Shown here: in pieces, positions 29,389 through 39,296 of the stretch
How the letters are laid out: the number at the start of each line of letters is the position of its first letter
Position numbering within the stretch: position 1 is the first letter of the stretch
From: an uncultured Bacteroidia bacterium
GTDB lineage: Bacteria; Bacteroidota; Bacteroidia; Bacteroidales; Prolixibacteraceae
Length of the DNA: 64,000 nucleotides
Reading direction: 5' to 3'
Assembly: GCA_903897145.1 (NCBI GenBank)
Contig: CAIUAN010000018.1
Coordinates: forward strand, 141,918 to 205,917
Notes under the pieces: model-generated
Seen by the model: the letters and a program-made list of their open reading frames with translations, nothing else
Told to the model about the DNA's origin: nothing
Databases searched by the model: none
Made by a program: the position numbers and the translations under genes

Positions 29389-29883
29389 ATGAATAAAGGT
29401 AAGTCGTGGGTGACCAGTAAATGGTCTAAAGTTTTCTCTGTACTCTTTTTTAGTGGTGTTTTTTTTGGATCTACCGCAACTTCACAAGTTGTAGTTTCAG
29501 ATCCAGGAAATGGCTCTAAGACTATTCGAATGATCAAGATGAAAGTGGATAAAAACGGACAAAGATCTACGATTGATACAACCTTTACTCAGCAAGAGTT
29601 AGTTAAGGGTGATTCTATGGTCGGTCGAACTATGATAAAAAGAATTGATGTCGAAAATGATAATTTCATGCACATGGGCGGTCGCTGTCCAATGATGAAT
29701 GGTCTAATGGGAGGTGATCCATTTGCCTTTAATCCAGGTGACAACTCAATTGTCTCCTATAAAAGACGACACAGAGGCAATGGGCTCGAAAAAATTACAA
29801 TTATTCGCAAGAGGCATAGGGGAAATAATGAAGAAAATGAATTTAAAGTTCAGACCGAAGTTTCAACGCAGGTTGGAAAATAA
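29389..29883 (+). CDS. Hypothetical exported protein
   Basis: The 164-residue product is not a family I recognise. It begins MNKGKSWVTSKWSKVFSVLFFSG and is cleaved plausibly after ATSQ, so it should be periplasmic or surface-linked. The mature part starts with a beta-rich stretch (VVVSDPGNGSKTIRMIKMKVDKNG), contains a Met/His-rich patch (NFMHMGGRCPMMNG, about 92-105) with one Cys, and ends in a basic, Arg/His-rich tail (KRRHRGNGLEK, RKRHRGNNEEN). The upstream ATG-less TTG extension would overlap the -7 box and is rejected. A promoter before and a terminator after make it a single-gene unit. Confidence 0.65.
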   Translation: MNKGKSWVTSKWSKVFSVLFFSGVFFGSTATSQVVVSDPGNGSKTIRMIKMKVDKNGQRSTIDTTFTQQELVKGDSMVGRTMIKRIDVENDNFMHMGGRCPMMNGLMGGDPFAFNPGDNSIVSYKRRHRGNGLEKITIIRKRHRGNNEENEFKVQTEVSTQVGK

Positions 29884-29909
29884 TTAGACTTTATATATTG
29901 GGTTAAAAT

Positions 29910-29939
29910 AAAAAAGGTGGAATTGCTTCCACCTTTTTT
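29910..29939. terminator. Bidirectional intrinsic terminator
   Basis: AAAAAAGGTGGAA and TTCCACCTTTTTT pair around the loop TTGC. It lies between two convergent genes and has A/T tracts on both sides. Confidence 0.85.
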
Positions 29940-29957
29940 ATTGTTATAGGATGATAC

Positions 29958-31439
29958 TTAAACTGGCATATCTGGTAATGACCAAGGTGCACGGTAAGTA
30001 TGTTTGATTAGTTCTGCAGCATACGCTTTTGCATTGATAGCATCGGTGTATGTTTTATTAAATGTTGGATGACCATCATGAATCTCAAATTTATCTTCAA
30101 GAACAGTTTTAATCGTTTCTGAATCTTTAAGATTTGTGAATTGCATGTTTGGACCATCCCAATCTAGGATTTTATCTAATGATTGCAGACGAACAGCTAG
30201 TACTCCCATCACAACCATTTCGTTGAATGGTCCTGACTCACTAAAGTCTGAAGCTGTTTTTTGACGAGTCGCAGGAGATTCTTTTGCTGCACGAACCCAA
30301 TCCATTTCATGTGATAACTCAACACGACGACGGAATTTAGGAGCATCGGGCTTGCGACCTGACAATAACCAAGGGCGTGCACCGTAGCAACCGCAGATAA
30401 GCTTATCTTTAGTTCCATGGAAAATTACACAACCACCTGCATCGTTAGGATCTCTGCCATCTGGCCAGCCTGCTGGAAGCATCGGTTTAATACCACCATC
30501 ATACCATAAAACTTCAACTTTAGGAAGTTTGATTTTAAAATCTTTTGGTTTTGGTCTTTCTGGAAAAATAAGACTTACAGATTGTGCTGTTGGTGCACTA
30601 TCCGTAAGAAGAGTGGTCGAATTTCCTTGAGCATGAATAGGATAGCCTAATCTAAGTCCAGCAAATACTGGATGCAGAATATGGCAAGCCATATCACCTA
30701 ATGCGCCTGTACCGAAATCCCACCATCCACGCCAGTTCCAAGGGTGATATAGTTCATTGTACATCCGTTTTTTCGCAGGTCCAATGAATAAATCCCAGTC
30801 AAGCGTTTCAGGAACCCATTGACCATTCTTTGGCGTATTCTGACCTTGAGGCCAAATAGGACGATCGGTAAATGCTTCAACTTTGGTAATCTCTCCGATT
30901 TCGCCATTTGCAATCCACTCACAGGTAAGGTTTACACCTTCTTGAGACGAACCTTGGTTACCCATTTGCGTTGCAACCTGGTGTTTTGCTGCAAGCTTAG
31001 TAAGTAATCTTGATTCGTAAACGCTATGAGTTAGAGGTTTCTGGCAATAAACGTGCTTGCCTAAAGTAAGGGCAGTAGCCGATATAATTGCATGCGTATG
31101 GTCAGCTGTTGCTACCATCACACCGTCAATAGATTTGCCAATCTCATCGTACATAACTCTCCAGTCCTTGTACTTCTTCGCATCTGGGAATTCTTTGAAG
31201 GTTTTGTCAGCATATTTCCAGTCTACATCGCATAATCCTACAATGTTTTCTGAACTCATGTTTTTAATATTACCATGGCCCATTCCACCAACACCTATTC
31301 CTGCGATGTTTAATTTATCGCTAGGGGCGCGGTGTCCAAGACCTGCAATAGTGTTTGAGGGTACTATTGAGATCGCGGCAGCAGCTGCTGCGCCGGTTCC
31401 CAAGAATCCTCTTCTTGAAACTTTGCTGTTTTCTTTCAT
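29958..31439 (-). CDS. Tat-exported Gfo/Idh/MocA family oxidoreductase
   Basis: From the ATG at 31439 the product is 493 residues. A twin-arginine signal (KVSRRGFLGTGAAAAAAIS) directs it to the periplasm after folding with its cofactor. The nucleotide fold starts NIAGIGVGGMGHGNI, the substrate/cofactor lysine motif is CQKPLTHSVYES, and the C-terminal half is the usual beta-sheet dimer domain with WNWRGWWDFGTGALGDMACH. Exported members of this family in Bacteroidota act on sugars or sugar derivatives, usually with tightly held NAD(P); substrate unknown. The frame extends 41 codons upstream, but those residues are not family-like and precede the twin-arginine signal. Confidence 0.88.
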   Translation of the reverse strand: MKENSKVSRRGFLGTGAAAAAAISIVPSNTIAGLGHRAPSDKLNIAGIGVGGMGHGNIKNMSSENIVGLCDVDWKYADKTFKEFPDAKKYKDWRVMYDEIGKSIDGVMVATADHTHAIISATALTLGKHVYCQKPLTHSVYESRLLTKLAAKHQVATQMGNQGSSQEGVNLTCEWIANGEIGEITKVEAFTDRPIWPQGQNTPKNGQWVPETLDWDLFIGPAKKRMYNELYHPWNWRGWWDFGTGALGDMACHILHPVFAGLRLGYPIHAQGNSTTLLTDSAPTAQSVSLIFPERPKPKDFKIKLPKVEVLWYDGGIKPMLPAGWPDGRDPNDAGGCVIFHGTKDKLICGCYGARPWLLSGRKPDAPKFRRRVELSHEMDWVRAAKESPATRQKTASDFSESGPFNEMVVMGVLAVRLQSLDKILDWDGPNMQFTNLKDSETIKTVLEDKFEIHDGHPTFNKTYTDAINAKAYAAELIKHTYRAPWSLPDMPV

Positions 31440-31801
31440 GATGAAAATAAATCGTATAAAGTTTGATTGTTCGTAATTGAATGCTAAAGATATTGGTTCT
31501 TGTTGATAACAACAAATTTTGTGTCTTTTAAATCTGTAAGAATATTGCTTTTTAATTTTCACAATATGCCTTAGTTAATTTATTGAAAATGAGATGTTTG
31601 AATTTTAGCTATCTCCATTTTAGCGGTTTTTTAGTTCGATTGCCATTTCTAGTTAATGACTTAAAATTCTTTAAACACCATTTTATAGCGAGTTTTACGC
31701 CCAATTATGTTCTTAGATTTCATCTTAAATATGGTATGTTTTAAAATGAAATTAGCTTTTAGAGTGCTCTGATATTTTATTTTAAAACTGATGTCTCAGT
31801 A
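31440..31801. other. Intergenic region without recognised gene
   Basis: These 362 AT-rich bases lie between two minus-strand genes. I see no RNA gene, repeat or strong promoter match; it presumably holds the Gfo/Idh promoter. Confidence 0.5.
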
Positions 31802-32830
31802 TCATTTTAAAGGGAATGATTTGACTTGAATCTTGACTGGTAAATGGTCACTAGTTCCTCCATGGTAGGTAGGTCCCATATAGGTCCTAAAAGGTTTGGA
31901 CCCAAGATATGTTTTATCTGCCTCAAGTAAGAAATTGTAATTGCAAATGCCCTTTACACCCGATTGAACCTGTATTAATGGATCGGTAAGTAGATTTTTA
32001 GTACATATTATTTGATCAAATATCTCCCATTGACCCCCATTCCGAATGGTTCCATCTGCAGATTTCCCCCATAAAGTTGAGAGATTAACTAACGAATTTA
32101 GATTATCATCACCAGGATAGGGAATAGCCTTTAAAATGGTACTAATACATTTTTCGCTCGGTGCTGCATTGAAATCACCCATAATTACAATCCGCGTATT
32201 GGGATCATCCAATAGCAGCGCATTTACTTGGCTCCTTAGTATAGTTGCAGCGAGCTCTCTTTTAGCTACAGTCTCGGTATACCCGCCACTTCTTGAAGGC
32301 CAATGATTAACATATAGGTGAAATTGTTTGTCGCTAAGCTTAGCTTTTAAATACAGGATGTCTCTAGATTGAAATCCGTTTTTCCCAATCTTCCCAACCG
32401 GTATGAAATCAAAGTCAATCGGTTTTATTATGTCTTTTCTATAAAGTAAGGCCACATCGATTCCACGAGAATCAGGTGAATCTTTATGAATTATTCCATA
32501 GTGAATCTTACGAAGTGGTGTTTGAGCAATTAACTGCTCTACTACCCAGCGATTTTCCACCTCTGCCAGTCCGATAATACATGGAAACTGTCCTTCGCTA
32601 GCTGCAATGATCGCTTTGTAAAGCATTTGTAATTTTTTTGTTAAGCGCACTGACGTCCAATGCTTGGTCCCTTGAGGTGAAAATTCTTCATCGGCCGTCA
32701 ATGGATCATCCCACGTATCGAAAAGATTTTCGACGTTGTAGAAAACTAGCGTGTTTGTTTGCTGTGCTGTGGCAGTATGGAGCGAAAAGATTAGTGAAAA
32801 TAGTACAAGCCACTTCACCATGAGTTGCAT
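31802..32830 (-). CDS. Exported endonuclease/exonuclease/phosphatase family protein
   Basis: The 342-residue protein has a signal peptide (MVKWLVLFSLIFSLHTATAQ; start at 32830 or at the ATG at 32821) and the EEP fold. Visible catalytic stretches are FYNVENLFDTWDD near the N-terminus with the metal-binding Asn/Glu, LAEVENRWVVEQL, VNHWPSRSGG, IVIMGDFNAAPSEKC and the final GGTSDHLPVKI with the catalytic Asp-His. Members cleave phosphodiester or phosphomonoester bonds in nucleic acids, lipids or inositides; an extracytoplasmic nuclease is the likeliest role. It follows the symporter gene by 89 bases and may be co-transcribed. Confidence 0.85.
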   Translation of the reverse strand: MQLMVKWLVLFSLIFSLHTATAQQTNTLVFYNVENLFDTWDDPLTADEEFSPQGTKHWTSVRLTKKLQMLYKAIIAASEGQFPCIIGLAEVENRWVVEQLIAQTPLRKIHYGIIHKDSPDSRGIDVALLYRKDIIKPIDFDFIPVGKIGKNGFQSRDILYLKAKLSDKQFHLYVNHWPSRSGGYTETVAKRELAATILRSQVNALLLDDPNTRIVIMGDFNAAPSEKCISTILKAIPYPGDDNLNSLVNLSTLWGKSADGTIRNGGQWEIFDQIICTKNLLTDPLIQVQSGVKGICNYNFLLEADKTYLGSKPFRTYMGPTYHGGTSDHLPVKIQVKSFPLK

Positions 32831-32919
32831 ATGGTATGATTAGAAAGTTTTAAACCATTGAAAATTCAATGTGAATCTATTCCACATTAACTAAAGATAC
32901 AACTTAATTGAGTGGGATG

Positions 32920-34377
32920 TTAAGCTGTTTTAATTAGTGATTTTTTCGTTCGGATCAGCCAGAGTCCCGCAAAAGTTATGGCTCCATTAAGGATAATTAG
33001 CTCGAAGCCTATTTTGTAACCATTTAAAAGTTGAACAGAATTGGCGTCGATAGCCCAAGCAATAAAGGGTGAGCATACTGCAACATAAGGTACCCATTTG
33101 TCTTTGATCTCTTTCTTGGTCATTAAGCCAAAGGCGAATAAGCCGAGTAAAGGACCATAAGTATATCCCGCCGCTTTAAATACAGCCACTACTACACTTT
33201 GGTCATTAATGAGTTTAAAGATCATAATAACCAGAAAAAGCAGCAGCGAAAAGGCAATATGCGTGCGGCGAAGTAACGATTTTCGTTGTTCCTGAGGCCT
33301 TTGATTAATGGCTAAAAAATCGATGCAGAATGCAGTTGTCAGAGAGGTTAGAGCCGAATCTGCACTAGCATAATTTGCTGCAGTAATTCCAAGTAAAAAG
33401 AATATTCCAATCAAAAGATTCATGTGATTTAAAGCCAGCATCGGAAATAAAAAGTCGGATTTCTCTGGTAGCTTAATCCCATTTGTACTGGCAAATAGAT
33501 AAAGCAATATACCTAAGAGAAGAAACATTCCAACTACCACCACAAAGATGGCACTGAAGGTTAACATGTTTTTTTGTGACTCCTTTAAACTCTTACAGGT
33601 GAGATTTTTTTGCATCATATCCTGATCTAAACCAACCATGACAATGGTTACGAAAATTCCTGAAATAAATTGTTTAAAGAAATATTTGCCTGATTTAACA
33701 TCCCAATCAAAGATTTTTGAGAATGGATGATCCGTGATTTTTTGTAAAGTCTGACTAACACTCCAATCAAAACTTGAGAAGATATAGTAAATCGATAAGA
33801 CTACGGCTGTTAAAAGAAAGATAGTTTGAAGTGAATCGGTGTAGATAATTGTCTTTACTCCACCTTTGTAGGTGTAGACCCAGATCAAGAAAATGCTTAT
33901 CAGAACTGTTGCTGCAAAGGGAATACCTATCGCATCGAAGAGCGCTAGCTGTAACACTTCAGCAACTAAATACATCCGGAATGCGGCTCCAACGGTTCTA
34001 GACAATAGGAAGAAAAAGGAACCTGTTTTATAGGAGAATACGCCAAAGCGCTGCTCTAAATAACTATATATCGAGATCAGATTAAGCCGATAATAGACAG
34101 GTAGAAGGACTAATGCTACAATCCAAAATCCCACGAGATTGCCCATGATAAATTGAAAATAAGTGCTGGCCGAATTTCCAACCTCACCCGGCACAGAGAT
34201 AAAGGTAACGCCAGAGATTGTCGTTCCAATCATTCCAAAGGCCACAATAAACCAAGGAGATTTCCGGTTAGCCGTGAAGAATGTATCTGTTGTTGCTGAC
34301 TTGCCCGTTAGATGGGCAATGAAGATCAGCATTAGAAAATAACAACCTAAGAGTACTGCGACCAGAATTGGATTCAT
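32920..34377 (-). CDS. Sodium:solute symporter (SSS family)
   Basis: This 485-residue inner-membrane protein has about thirteen predicted helices. SSS features include TDTFFTANRKSPWFIVAFGMIGTTISGVTFISVPG near residues 30-65, the central VYTYKGGVKTIIYTDSLQTIFLL, and GLDQDMMQKNLTCKSLKESQKN. These symporters use a sodium gradient to import sugars, amino acids or sialic acid. It begins 5 bases after the NamZ-like gene, so it is in one transcript with that muropeptide glycosidase; import of MurNAc or a related amino sugar is therefore a reasonable inference, in line with the Tannerella MurNAc transporter MurT. Confidence 0.85.
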   Translation of the reverse strand: MNPILVAVLLGCYFLMLIFIAHLTGKSATTDTFFTANRKSPWFIVAFGMIGTTISGVTFISVPGEVGNSASTYFQFIMGNLVGFWIVALVLLPVYYRLNLISIYSYLEQRFGVFSYKTGSFFFLLSRTVGAAFRMYLVAEVLQLALFDAIGIPFAATVLISIFLIWVYTYKGGVKTIIYTDSLQTIFLLTAVVLSIYYIFSSFDWSVSQTLQKITDHPFSKIFDWDVKSGKYFFKQFISGIFVTIVMVGLDQDMMQKNLTCKSLKESQKNMLTFSAIFVVVVGMFLLLGILLYLFASTNGIKLPEKSDFLFPMLALNHMNLLIGIFFLLGITAANYASADSALTSLTTAFCIDFLAINQRPQEQRKSLLRRTHIAFSLLLFLVIMIFKLINDQSVVVAVFKAAGYTYGPLLGLFAFGLMTKKEIKDKWVPYVAVCSPFIAWAIDANSVQLLNGYKIGFELIILNGAITFAGLWLIRTKKSLIKTA

Positions 34378-34382
34378 TCGTT

Positions 34383-35588
34383 CTATTTAAAATCAGAATA
34401 TAGTAGATACTTTTTCCTTATTGTCCGATAATTAGCTAATTCTGCAGCCCAGCTTTTGCTTATTTCCGCGTCATCTTTTCCTTCCAAAATTAGCTTTAAT
34501 ACCGTGTCATTGCCCATCAGTAGATTAAACCAAGACGCCCGAGTCAAAAACTGATCGCTTTTTTTAAACTTATTCAGCCATTGGATAAAGAAGGATAAGG
34601 TGAATTTTGGAGCAGTGGCCAATGACCGAAGATCGTCGCCATAGCAGAGCTTATCTTTTTGAAGCGGATTTAAGTCCATACCCAAGATGCTTTTGGGCGT
34701 AAAGGTGAATCTTCCAAAATCAGAATTCGGATATCCAAGAACTTGAAATGGAAATTCAGTCCCTCTTCCTACACTCACACTGGTGGCTTCGAAGAAACAA
34801 AGCGATGGATAGAGTCTGATCGCTTGCTGATTCGGTAGGTTTGGAGAGGGTTTAATCGGTGGATCAAATAATGTCTTATGTGTATAATTCCCAACTTTTA
34901 TGATCTCAAGATCGGTCTGAACACCACTATTTAGCCATTTCTCCCCATTGATCATTAAAGCTAATTCGCCAATTGTACAACCATGAACAACGGGTATCGG
35001 ATCTAGTCCGACAAAGGATTTAAACGCAGGCTTAAGGACTGGACCTGCGGTGTAATCCCCATTTGGATTTGGTCGGTCAAGGATCACTAGTTTCTTGTGG
35101 TTCTCTGCACAGGCCTCCATGACATAATGCAGCGTGCTTATATAGGTGTAAAATCGACAGCCTACATCTTGGATGTCAAACACTATAACGTCAATGTCCT
35201 CAAGTTGCTTGGATGTTGGCTTTTTGTTCTTTCCATAGATAGATACAATCGAAACACCTGTTTTAGTATCCTTTGAGTTGGAAATAGTTTCGCCAGCTCC
35301 AGCTTCACCCCTAAACCCATGCTCCGGTGCAAAAATTGTCCTTACCGATATTTGCTTTCGAATCAAGAAGTCAACTAAATGCTCATTTTCTACTGTAGAA
35401 GTCTGATTTACAACTAATCCAATCGATTTTCCTTTGAGACGGTCCAAGTATTGCTCAGGCTGATTTGCCCCAGTAATAACAGGTTTTGAGTTTGCATGAA
35501 CAATAGAGGTGGCACTGATAAAAATAGATAGGATTATCAGTATCGCCCAGAAATTAAATTGTTTTTGCCTTTTTTCGTTGTTTTTCAA
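34383..35588 (-). CDS. namZ: NamZ-type exo-beta-N-acetylmuramidase (DUF1343)
   Basis: The 401-residue protein belongs to DUF1343, whose characterised Bacillus member NamZ (YbbC) removes MurNAc from the non-reducing end of peptidoglycan fragments. It starts with a signal sequence (WAILIILSIFISATSIVHA) and so acts outside the cytoplasm. Conserved segments are LVVNQTSTVENEHLVDFL, IFAPEHGFRGEAGAGE (about 105-120), VFDIQDVGCRFYTYISTLHYVMEA, LDRPNPNG and the late SVGRGTEFPFQVLGYP. The start seems to be a TTG (complement 35586-35588), since no ATG precedes the signal. It forms a pair with the downstream symporter and is divergent from the NagZ-like fusion. Confidence 0.85.
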   Translation of the reverse strand: MKNNEKRQKQFNFWAILIILSIFISATSIVHANSKPVITGANQPEQYLDRLKGKSIGLVVNQTSTVENEHLVDFLIRKQISVRTIFAPEHGFRGEAGAGETISNSKDTKTGVSIVSIYGKNKKPTSKQLEDIDVIVFDIQDVGCRFYTYISTLHYVMEACAENHKKLVILDRPNPNGDYTAGPVLKPAFKSFVGLDPIPVVHGCTIGELALMINGEKWLNSGVQTDLEIIKVGNYTHKTLFDPPIKPSPNLPNQQAIRLYPSLCFFEATSVSVGRGTEFPFQVLGYPNSDFGRFTFTPKSILGMDLNPLQKDKLCYGDDLRSLATAPKFTLSFFIQWLNKFKKSDQFLTRASWFNLLMGNDTVLKLILEGKDDAEISKSWAAELANYRTIRKKYLLYSDFK

Positions 35589-35804
35589 GGATTTAAATCT
35601 AGTAATTGTTGAGACTCGTTGACTTTTAGTATAGTTTGGTTTTCGTAATTCTTGTTGCGAAAGTTCACCAAAATTAATCGAATGGTTGAATAATTCTGAA
35701 AGTACAACCTTCTTTTTTTTATAAATATCAGATTCGTCTTCTCAGTTCTGTTGTTTTGTCTATTTTTGAGCACATTAGTTTTTAGAGCACATTGAGTAAA
35801 TAAT

Positions 35805-38786
35805 ATGGTTCGGATAATATTGATTCTTTTTATTGCAATTATAGGCTTGGACAGCAATGGCCAAACAAAATTAAGACCTTCATTTTTGAATTATCAGTCT
35901 GATCAATGGGTCGATTCGGTATTTAATTCCTTGTCATTAGACCAGAAAATAGGACAGCTAATTGTTGTGCCAGCATTTTCACAAAAAGGGAGCAAGCATC
36001 AAGCACGGCTGCTGAAAATGGTTCGCGAGAACAAAGTGGGGGGGATCATATCGATGCAAGGTGGTCCTGTAAGGCATGCGAAGATGGTTAATGCTTTGCA
36101 AAAAGCCTCTGCAACACCTTTGTTAGTGGCAATGGATGCTGAATATGGCCTCTCAATGCGACTGGATAGCTGTTTGAGATATCCGTATGGCTTTACGCTT
36201 GGATCGGTAGCGAACGATTCTTTGGTTTTTCAGGTTGGATCAGATATTGGAAAACAATGTAAGCGCTTGGGTATTCAGATTAATTTTGCGCCTGATGCCG
36301 ATGTGAATAGTAATCCTCTTAACCCAGTAATCGGTTTCCGCTCGTATGGCGACAATCCGAATAAAGTTTATCAAAAAGCAGTCCAATATGGTCTCGGACT
36401 ACAGTCGGAACATGTGTTGGCTACGCTAAAACATTTCCCAGGTCATGGCGATGCTCAAAAAGATTCTCATTTAACACTTCCTACGATAACCCATTCAAGA
36501 GCTCAACTTGATTCTATTGAGCTTTATCCCTTTCGCAAAGCGATAGATCAGGGTATTGGCGGCGTCATGACGGGCTTTTTAAATGTCCCTGCACTTGATA
36601 GTTCTGGCACTGCAGCTTCTCTGTCAAAATCTATCGTTCAGAAGATCTTGCTTGATGAATATGGTTTTGAAGGGTTGGTGGTAACAGATGCAATGAACAT
36701 GGAAGGTGCAGTTGATCAGGATGATAAGATTGGTGATTGTAGTGCCGAGATCAAAGCCTTAATGGCTGGAAATGATCTGCTTGAATTTGTAACCAATCCA
36801 GGTAGCGTGATTGAAGCGGTAAAGAAGGCCATTTCAACTGGTGAATTAACACAGGAATCTATTGAACGTAAATGTCGTAAGATCCTAATGTTGAAGAGAT
36901 GGGCTGGACTTGATCATTTCAAGCCTATTGAGACCGCCAATCTGTATGCCGATCTAAACCAGTCGAGCTATCGTATGACTCTGCGCAATGTGGCTCAGAA
37001 TTCTTTGACTGTGGTTCAAAACAGGGGAGACCTTCTTCCATTGCGTCATCTCGATTCACTAACTATTGCAACAGTCAGCATCGGCCGAACAGGTACTACT
37101 ACTTTTCAGCGTTCAGTTGACCGCTATGCCCATACCGCTCATTTTTCGATTGGCAAGGATGCCGATGATGCGACTATAAAGGGTTTGATTCTTCAGCTGA
37201 AGAAATATAATTTAGTTATAGCAGCAGTTAATAACCTCGGCAATTTTGTCAAGTCGAATTACCGTGTCAGCACATCTCAACAGAAAATTGTTCGTCAGAT
37301 TACTGAAGAGACAAGAGCCATCGTTGTGGTATTGGGAAATCCATATGTTTTGGGCTACCTGGATGGTTTAGATAAAGCTCATGCAGTCGTTGAGGCCTAT
37401 GAAGAGAGTAATGAAGCCCAAGATCTAGCTGGGCAGCTTATTTTTGGTGCCTTTGGTGCATCAGGTCAGCTGCCTATTCATGTGAATAAGAGCTATCATT
37501 CTGGGAATGGAATAACTACCCCAACGTTGAATAGATTTAAGTATACCCTTCCTGAAGAGTTAGGAGTCGACTCTGCATTTCTAAAAAAAAAAATCGACTC
37601 GTTAGTAAGCATCGGCATAAACGCTAGGGCTTTTCCTGGGTGTGCAGTTTTTGTAGCAAAACAGGGAAAAGTAGTTTTGATGGAGGCTTATGGCTATCAC
37701 ACCTACAACAAAGAAAAGGCCTTGAGCCTCGATGATCTATTTGATTTTGCTTCTTTGACCAAAGTTTTAGCTCCTCTTCCAGTTTTGATGCAACTTAGTG
37801 ATCAGGGTAAATTGGATGTTAAGGAGAAAATGAGTGCTTATTATACCTATTGGAAAGGATCGAATAAGAAAGATATAGTATTGGAAGATGTGCTCTCGCA
37901 TCAAGCTCGGCTTAGGTCAGGAATTCCTTTTTGGCTTAAAGGATCTGATGGAAAGGGGAGTTTTAAACCTGACTATTTTTCAAAAGATTCAACATCTCAT
38001 TTTGGCTTACGAGTTTCCAAGGAGTTGTATACGATCAATAGTTTTCCCGATACGGTTGCGGCGATGATTCGAAAATCACCTTTGCTCAAGCAGAAGAAGT
38101 TTCTTTATTCTGATCTTGGGTTTATGCTCTTTCCGCGCATGCTCTCTTCGATGACTCATCAGGAGTTTGAACCTTATCTAAAAGCTAATTTTTACGCACC
38201 ATTAGGGGCCAGTTCTTTAGGCTATAGGCCCTATTTTAATCACGATCTCAGTGAATTAGTCCCTACGGAAAACGATAAGATTTTTCGGCATGAACAGTTG
38301 CAAGGTTTTGTCCATGATGAAGGCGCGGCCATGTTAGGTGGTGTCTCTGGTAATGCCGGATTATTTGGAACCGTTAATGATGCGGCTAAGGTGATGCAGA
38401 TGTACCTCAATTATGGCACGTATGGTGGCGATCGTTATCTCGCTGATGCGACAGTCCGTAACTGGTCGAGTCGTCATTTCGAGAAGTCGAATAATCGCAG
38501 AGGGTATGGTTTTGATAAGCCCCCTTTACGCAAGAGGCTTAAGAATGGTAAGTTAGGACCGCAAGATGTTTTGGGTACCGATTTAAGTTTTGGTCATACT
38601 GGGTTTACAGGTACCTATGCTTGGGCAGATCCCGCAACTGGTATTCTGGTTTTGTTTTTCTCTAATCGAGTTTATCCTACTCGCAACAATCATTTAATCA
38701 ATCGATTAAATATCAGAGAGCAGATTCATCAAGAAGCTTGTCGGATTCTTCAATCCGATACTCGAAAGATGTTATCGAAAAGATGA
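35805..38786 (+). CDS. NagZ-like GH3 beta-N-acetylhexosaminidase fused to a serine beta-lactamase-fold domain
   Basis: The 993-residue exported protein (signal MVRIILILFIAIIGLDSNGQ) joins two catalytic domains. Residues about 30-370 are GH3 of the NagZ branch, with KHFPGHGDAQKDSHL near 208 (the His/Asp acid-base loop) and VVTDAMNMEGAV near 292 holding the nucleophile Asp; a GH3 C-terminal domain follows to about 560. Residues about 590-985 are a beta-lactamase/esterase fold (PF00144) with SLTK near 649, YSD near 766 and HTG near 931. In Bacillus, NagZ and the amidase AmiE, also of this fold, are separate neighbours of namZ. The fusion could free GlcNAc and cut the stem peptide from muropeptides; the amidase activity is inference. 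Confidence 0.88.
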   Translation: MVRIILILFIAIIGLDSNGQTKLRPSFLNYQSDQWVDSVFNSLSLDQKIGQLIVVPAFSQKGSKHQARLLKMVRENKVGGIISMQGGPVRHAKMVNALQKASATPLLVAMDAEYGLSMRLDSCLRYPYGFTLGSVANDSLVFQVGSDIGKQCKRLGIQINFAPDADVNSNPLNPVIGFRSYGDNPNKVYQKAVQYGLGLQSEHVLATLKHFPGHGDAQKDSHLTLPTITHSRAQLDSIELYPFRKAIDQGIGGVMTGFLNVPALDSSGTAASLSKSIVQKILLDEYGFEGLVVTDAMNMEGAVDQDDKIGDCSAEIKALMAGNDLLEFVTNPGSVIEAVKKAISTGELTQESIERKCRKILMLKRWAGLDHFKPIETANLYADLNQSSYRMTLRNVAQNSLTVVQNRGDLLPLRHLDSLTIATVSIGRTGTTTFQRSVDRYAHTAHFSIGKDADDATIKGLILQLKKYNLVIAAVNNLGNFVKSNYRVSTSQQKIVRQITEETRAIVVVLGNPYVLGYLDGLDKAHAVVEAYEESNEAQDLAGQLIFGAFGASGQLPIHVNKSYHSGNGITTPTLNRFKYTLPEELGVDSAFLKKKIDSLVSIGINARAFPGCAVFVAKQGKVVLMEAYGYHTYNKEKALSLDDLFDFASLTKVLAPLPVLMQLSDQGKLDVKEKMSAYYTYWKGSNKKDIVLEDVLSHQARLRSGIPFWLKGSDGKGSFKPDYFSKDSTSHFGLRVSKELYTINSFPDTVAAMIRKSPLLKQKKFLYSDLGFMLFPRMLSSMTHQEFEPYLKANFYAPLGASSLGYRPYFNHDLSELVPTENDKIFRHEQLQGFVHDEGAAMLGGVSGNAGLFGTVNDAAKVMQMYLNYGTYGGDRYLADATVRNWSSRHFEKSNNRRGYGFDKPPLRKRLKNGKLGPQDVLGTDLSFGHTGFTGTYAWADPATGILVLFFSNRVYPTRNNHLINRLNIREQIHQEACRILQSDTRKMLSKR

Positions 38787-39023
38787 TTGGCATAACAAGG
38801 ATGTAAGTATTGTGTCGATTATGCTAAGTGTTTATTTGGTAGCATTTTGTCTGGTTCTGACTGAGTTTTCAATGTTAAAAATTCTGAAATTTTTGATTTT
38901 GTAAAAAAAGAATCGGCTTAACAGTTTTAAAAGCAGATTTTTCTTATTAAATTTCGGAGTGTTTAGATTGTTTTAGGTTTTTAATTCTGATTATTTATTA
39001 TTAACGCTTTAAAACTTTTCATT

Positions 39024-39272
39024 ATGACTCAAAAAATCACCTTTAATGAGCTTCGGGATATCAAGGATCATTTGCCTCACGGATCGATGCAGAGGATTGC
39101 TAAGGAGCTTGGGATGGAAGTTGAAACAGTAAGGAATTATTTTGGTGGAACACATTATGATACGGGCACGAGTGTGGGGATGCATATCGAGCAAGGTCCT
39201 CAAGGCGGGATTATATTGCTTGACGACACTGCGATCTTAGAAAAGGCCCATGCGATTTTAGAAGAGAAGTAA
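39024..39272 (+). CDS. Small helix-turn-helix DNA-binding-like protein
   Basis: The 82-residue protein starts MTQKITFNELRDIKDHLPHG and contains a clear helix-turn-helix candidate, MQRIAKELGMEVETVRNYFGG (about 22-42). The second half (QGPQGGIILLDDTAILEKAHAILEEK) has a beta-hairpin and helix. This resembles a short conserved Bacteroidota protein of unknown role; DNA binding is inferred from the motif. It is followed by a terminator and is a single-gene unit. Confidence 0.75.
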   Translation: MTQKITFNELRDIKDHLPHGSMQRIAKELGMEVETVRNYFGGTHYDTGTSVGMHIEQGPQGGIILLDDTAILEKAHAILEEK

Positions 39273-39296
39273 TAAATTCTTAAAAATAAGTTTGGG

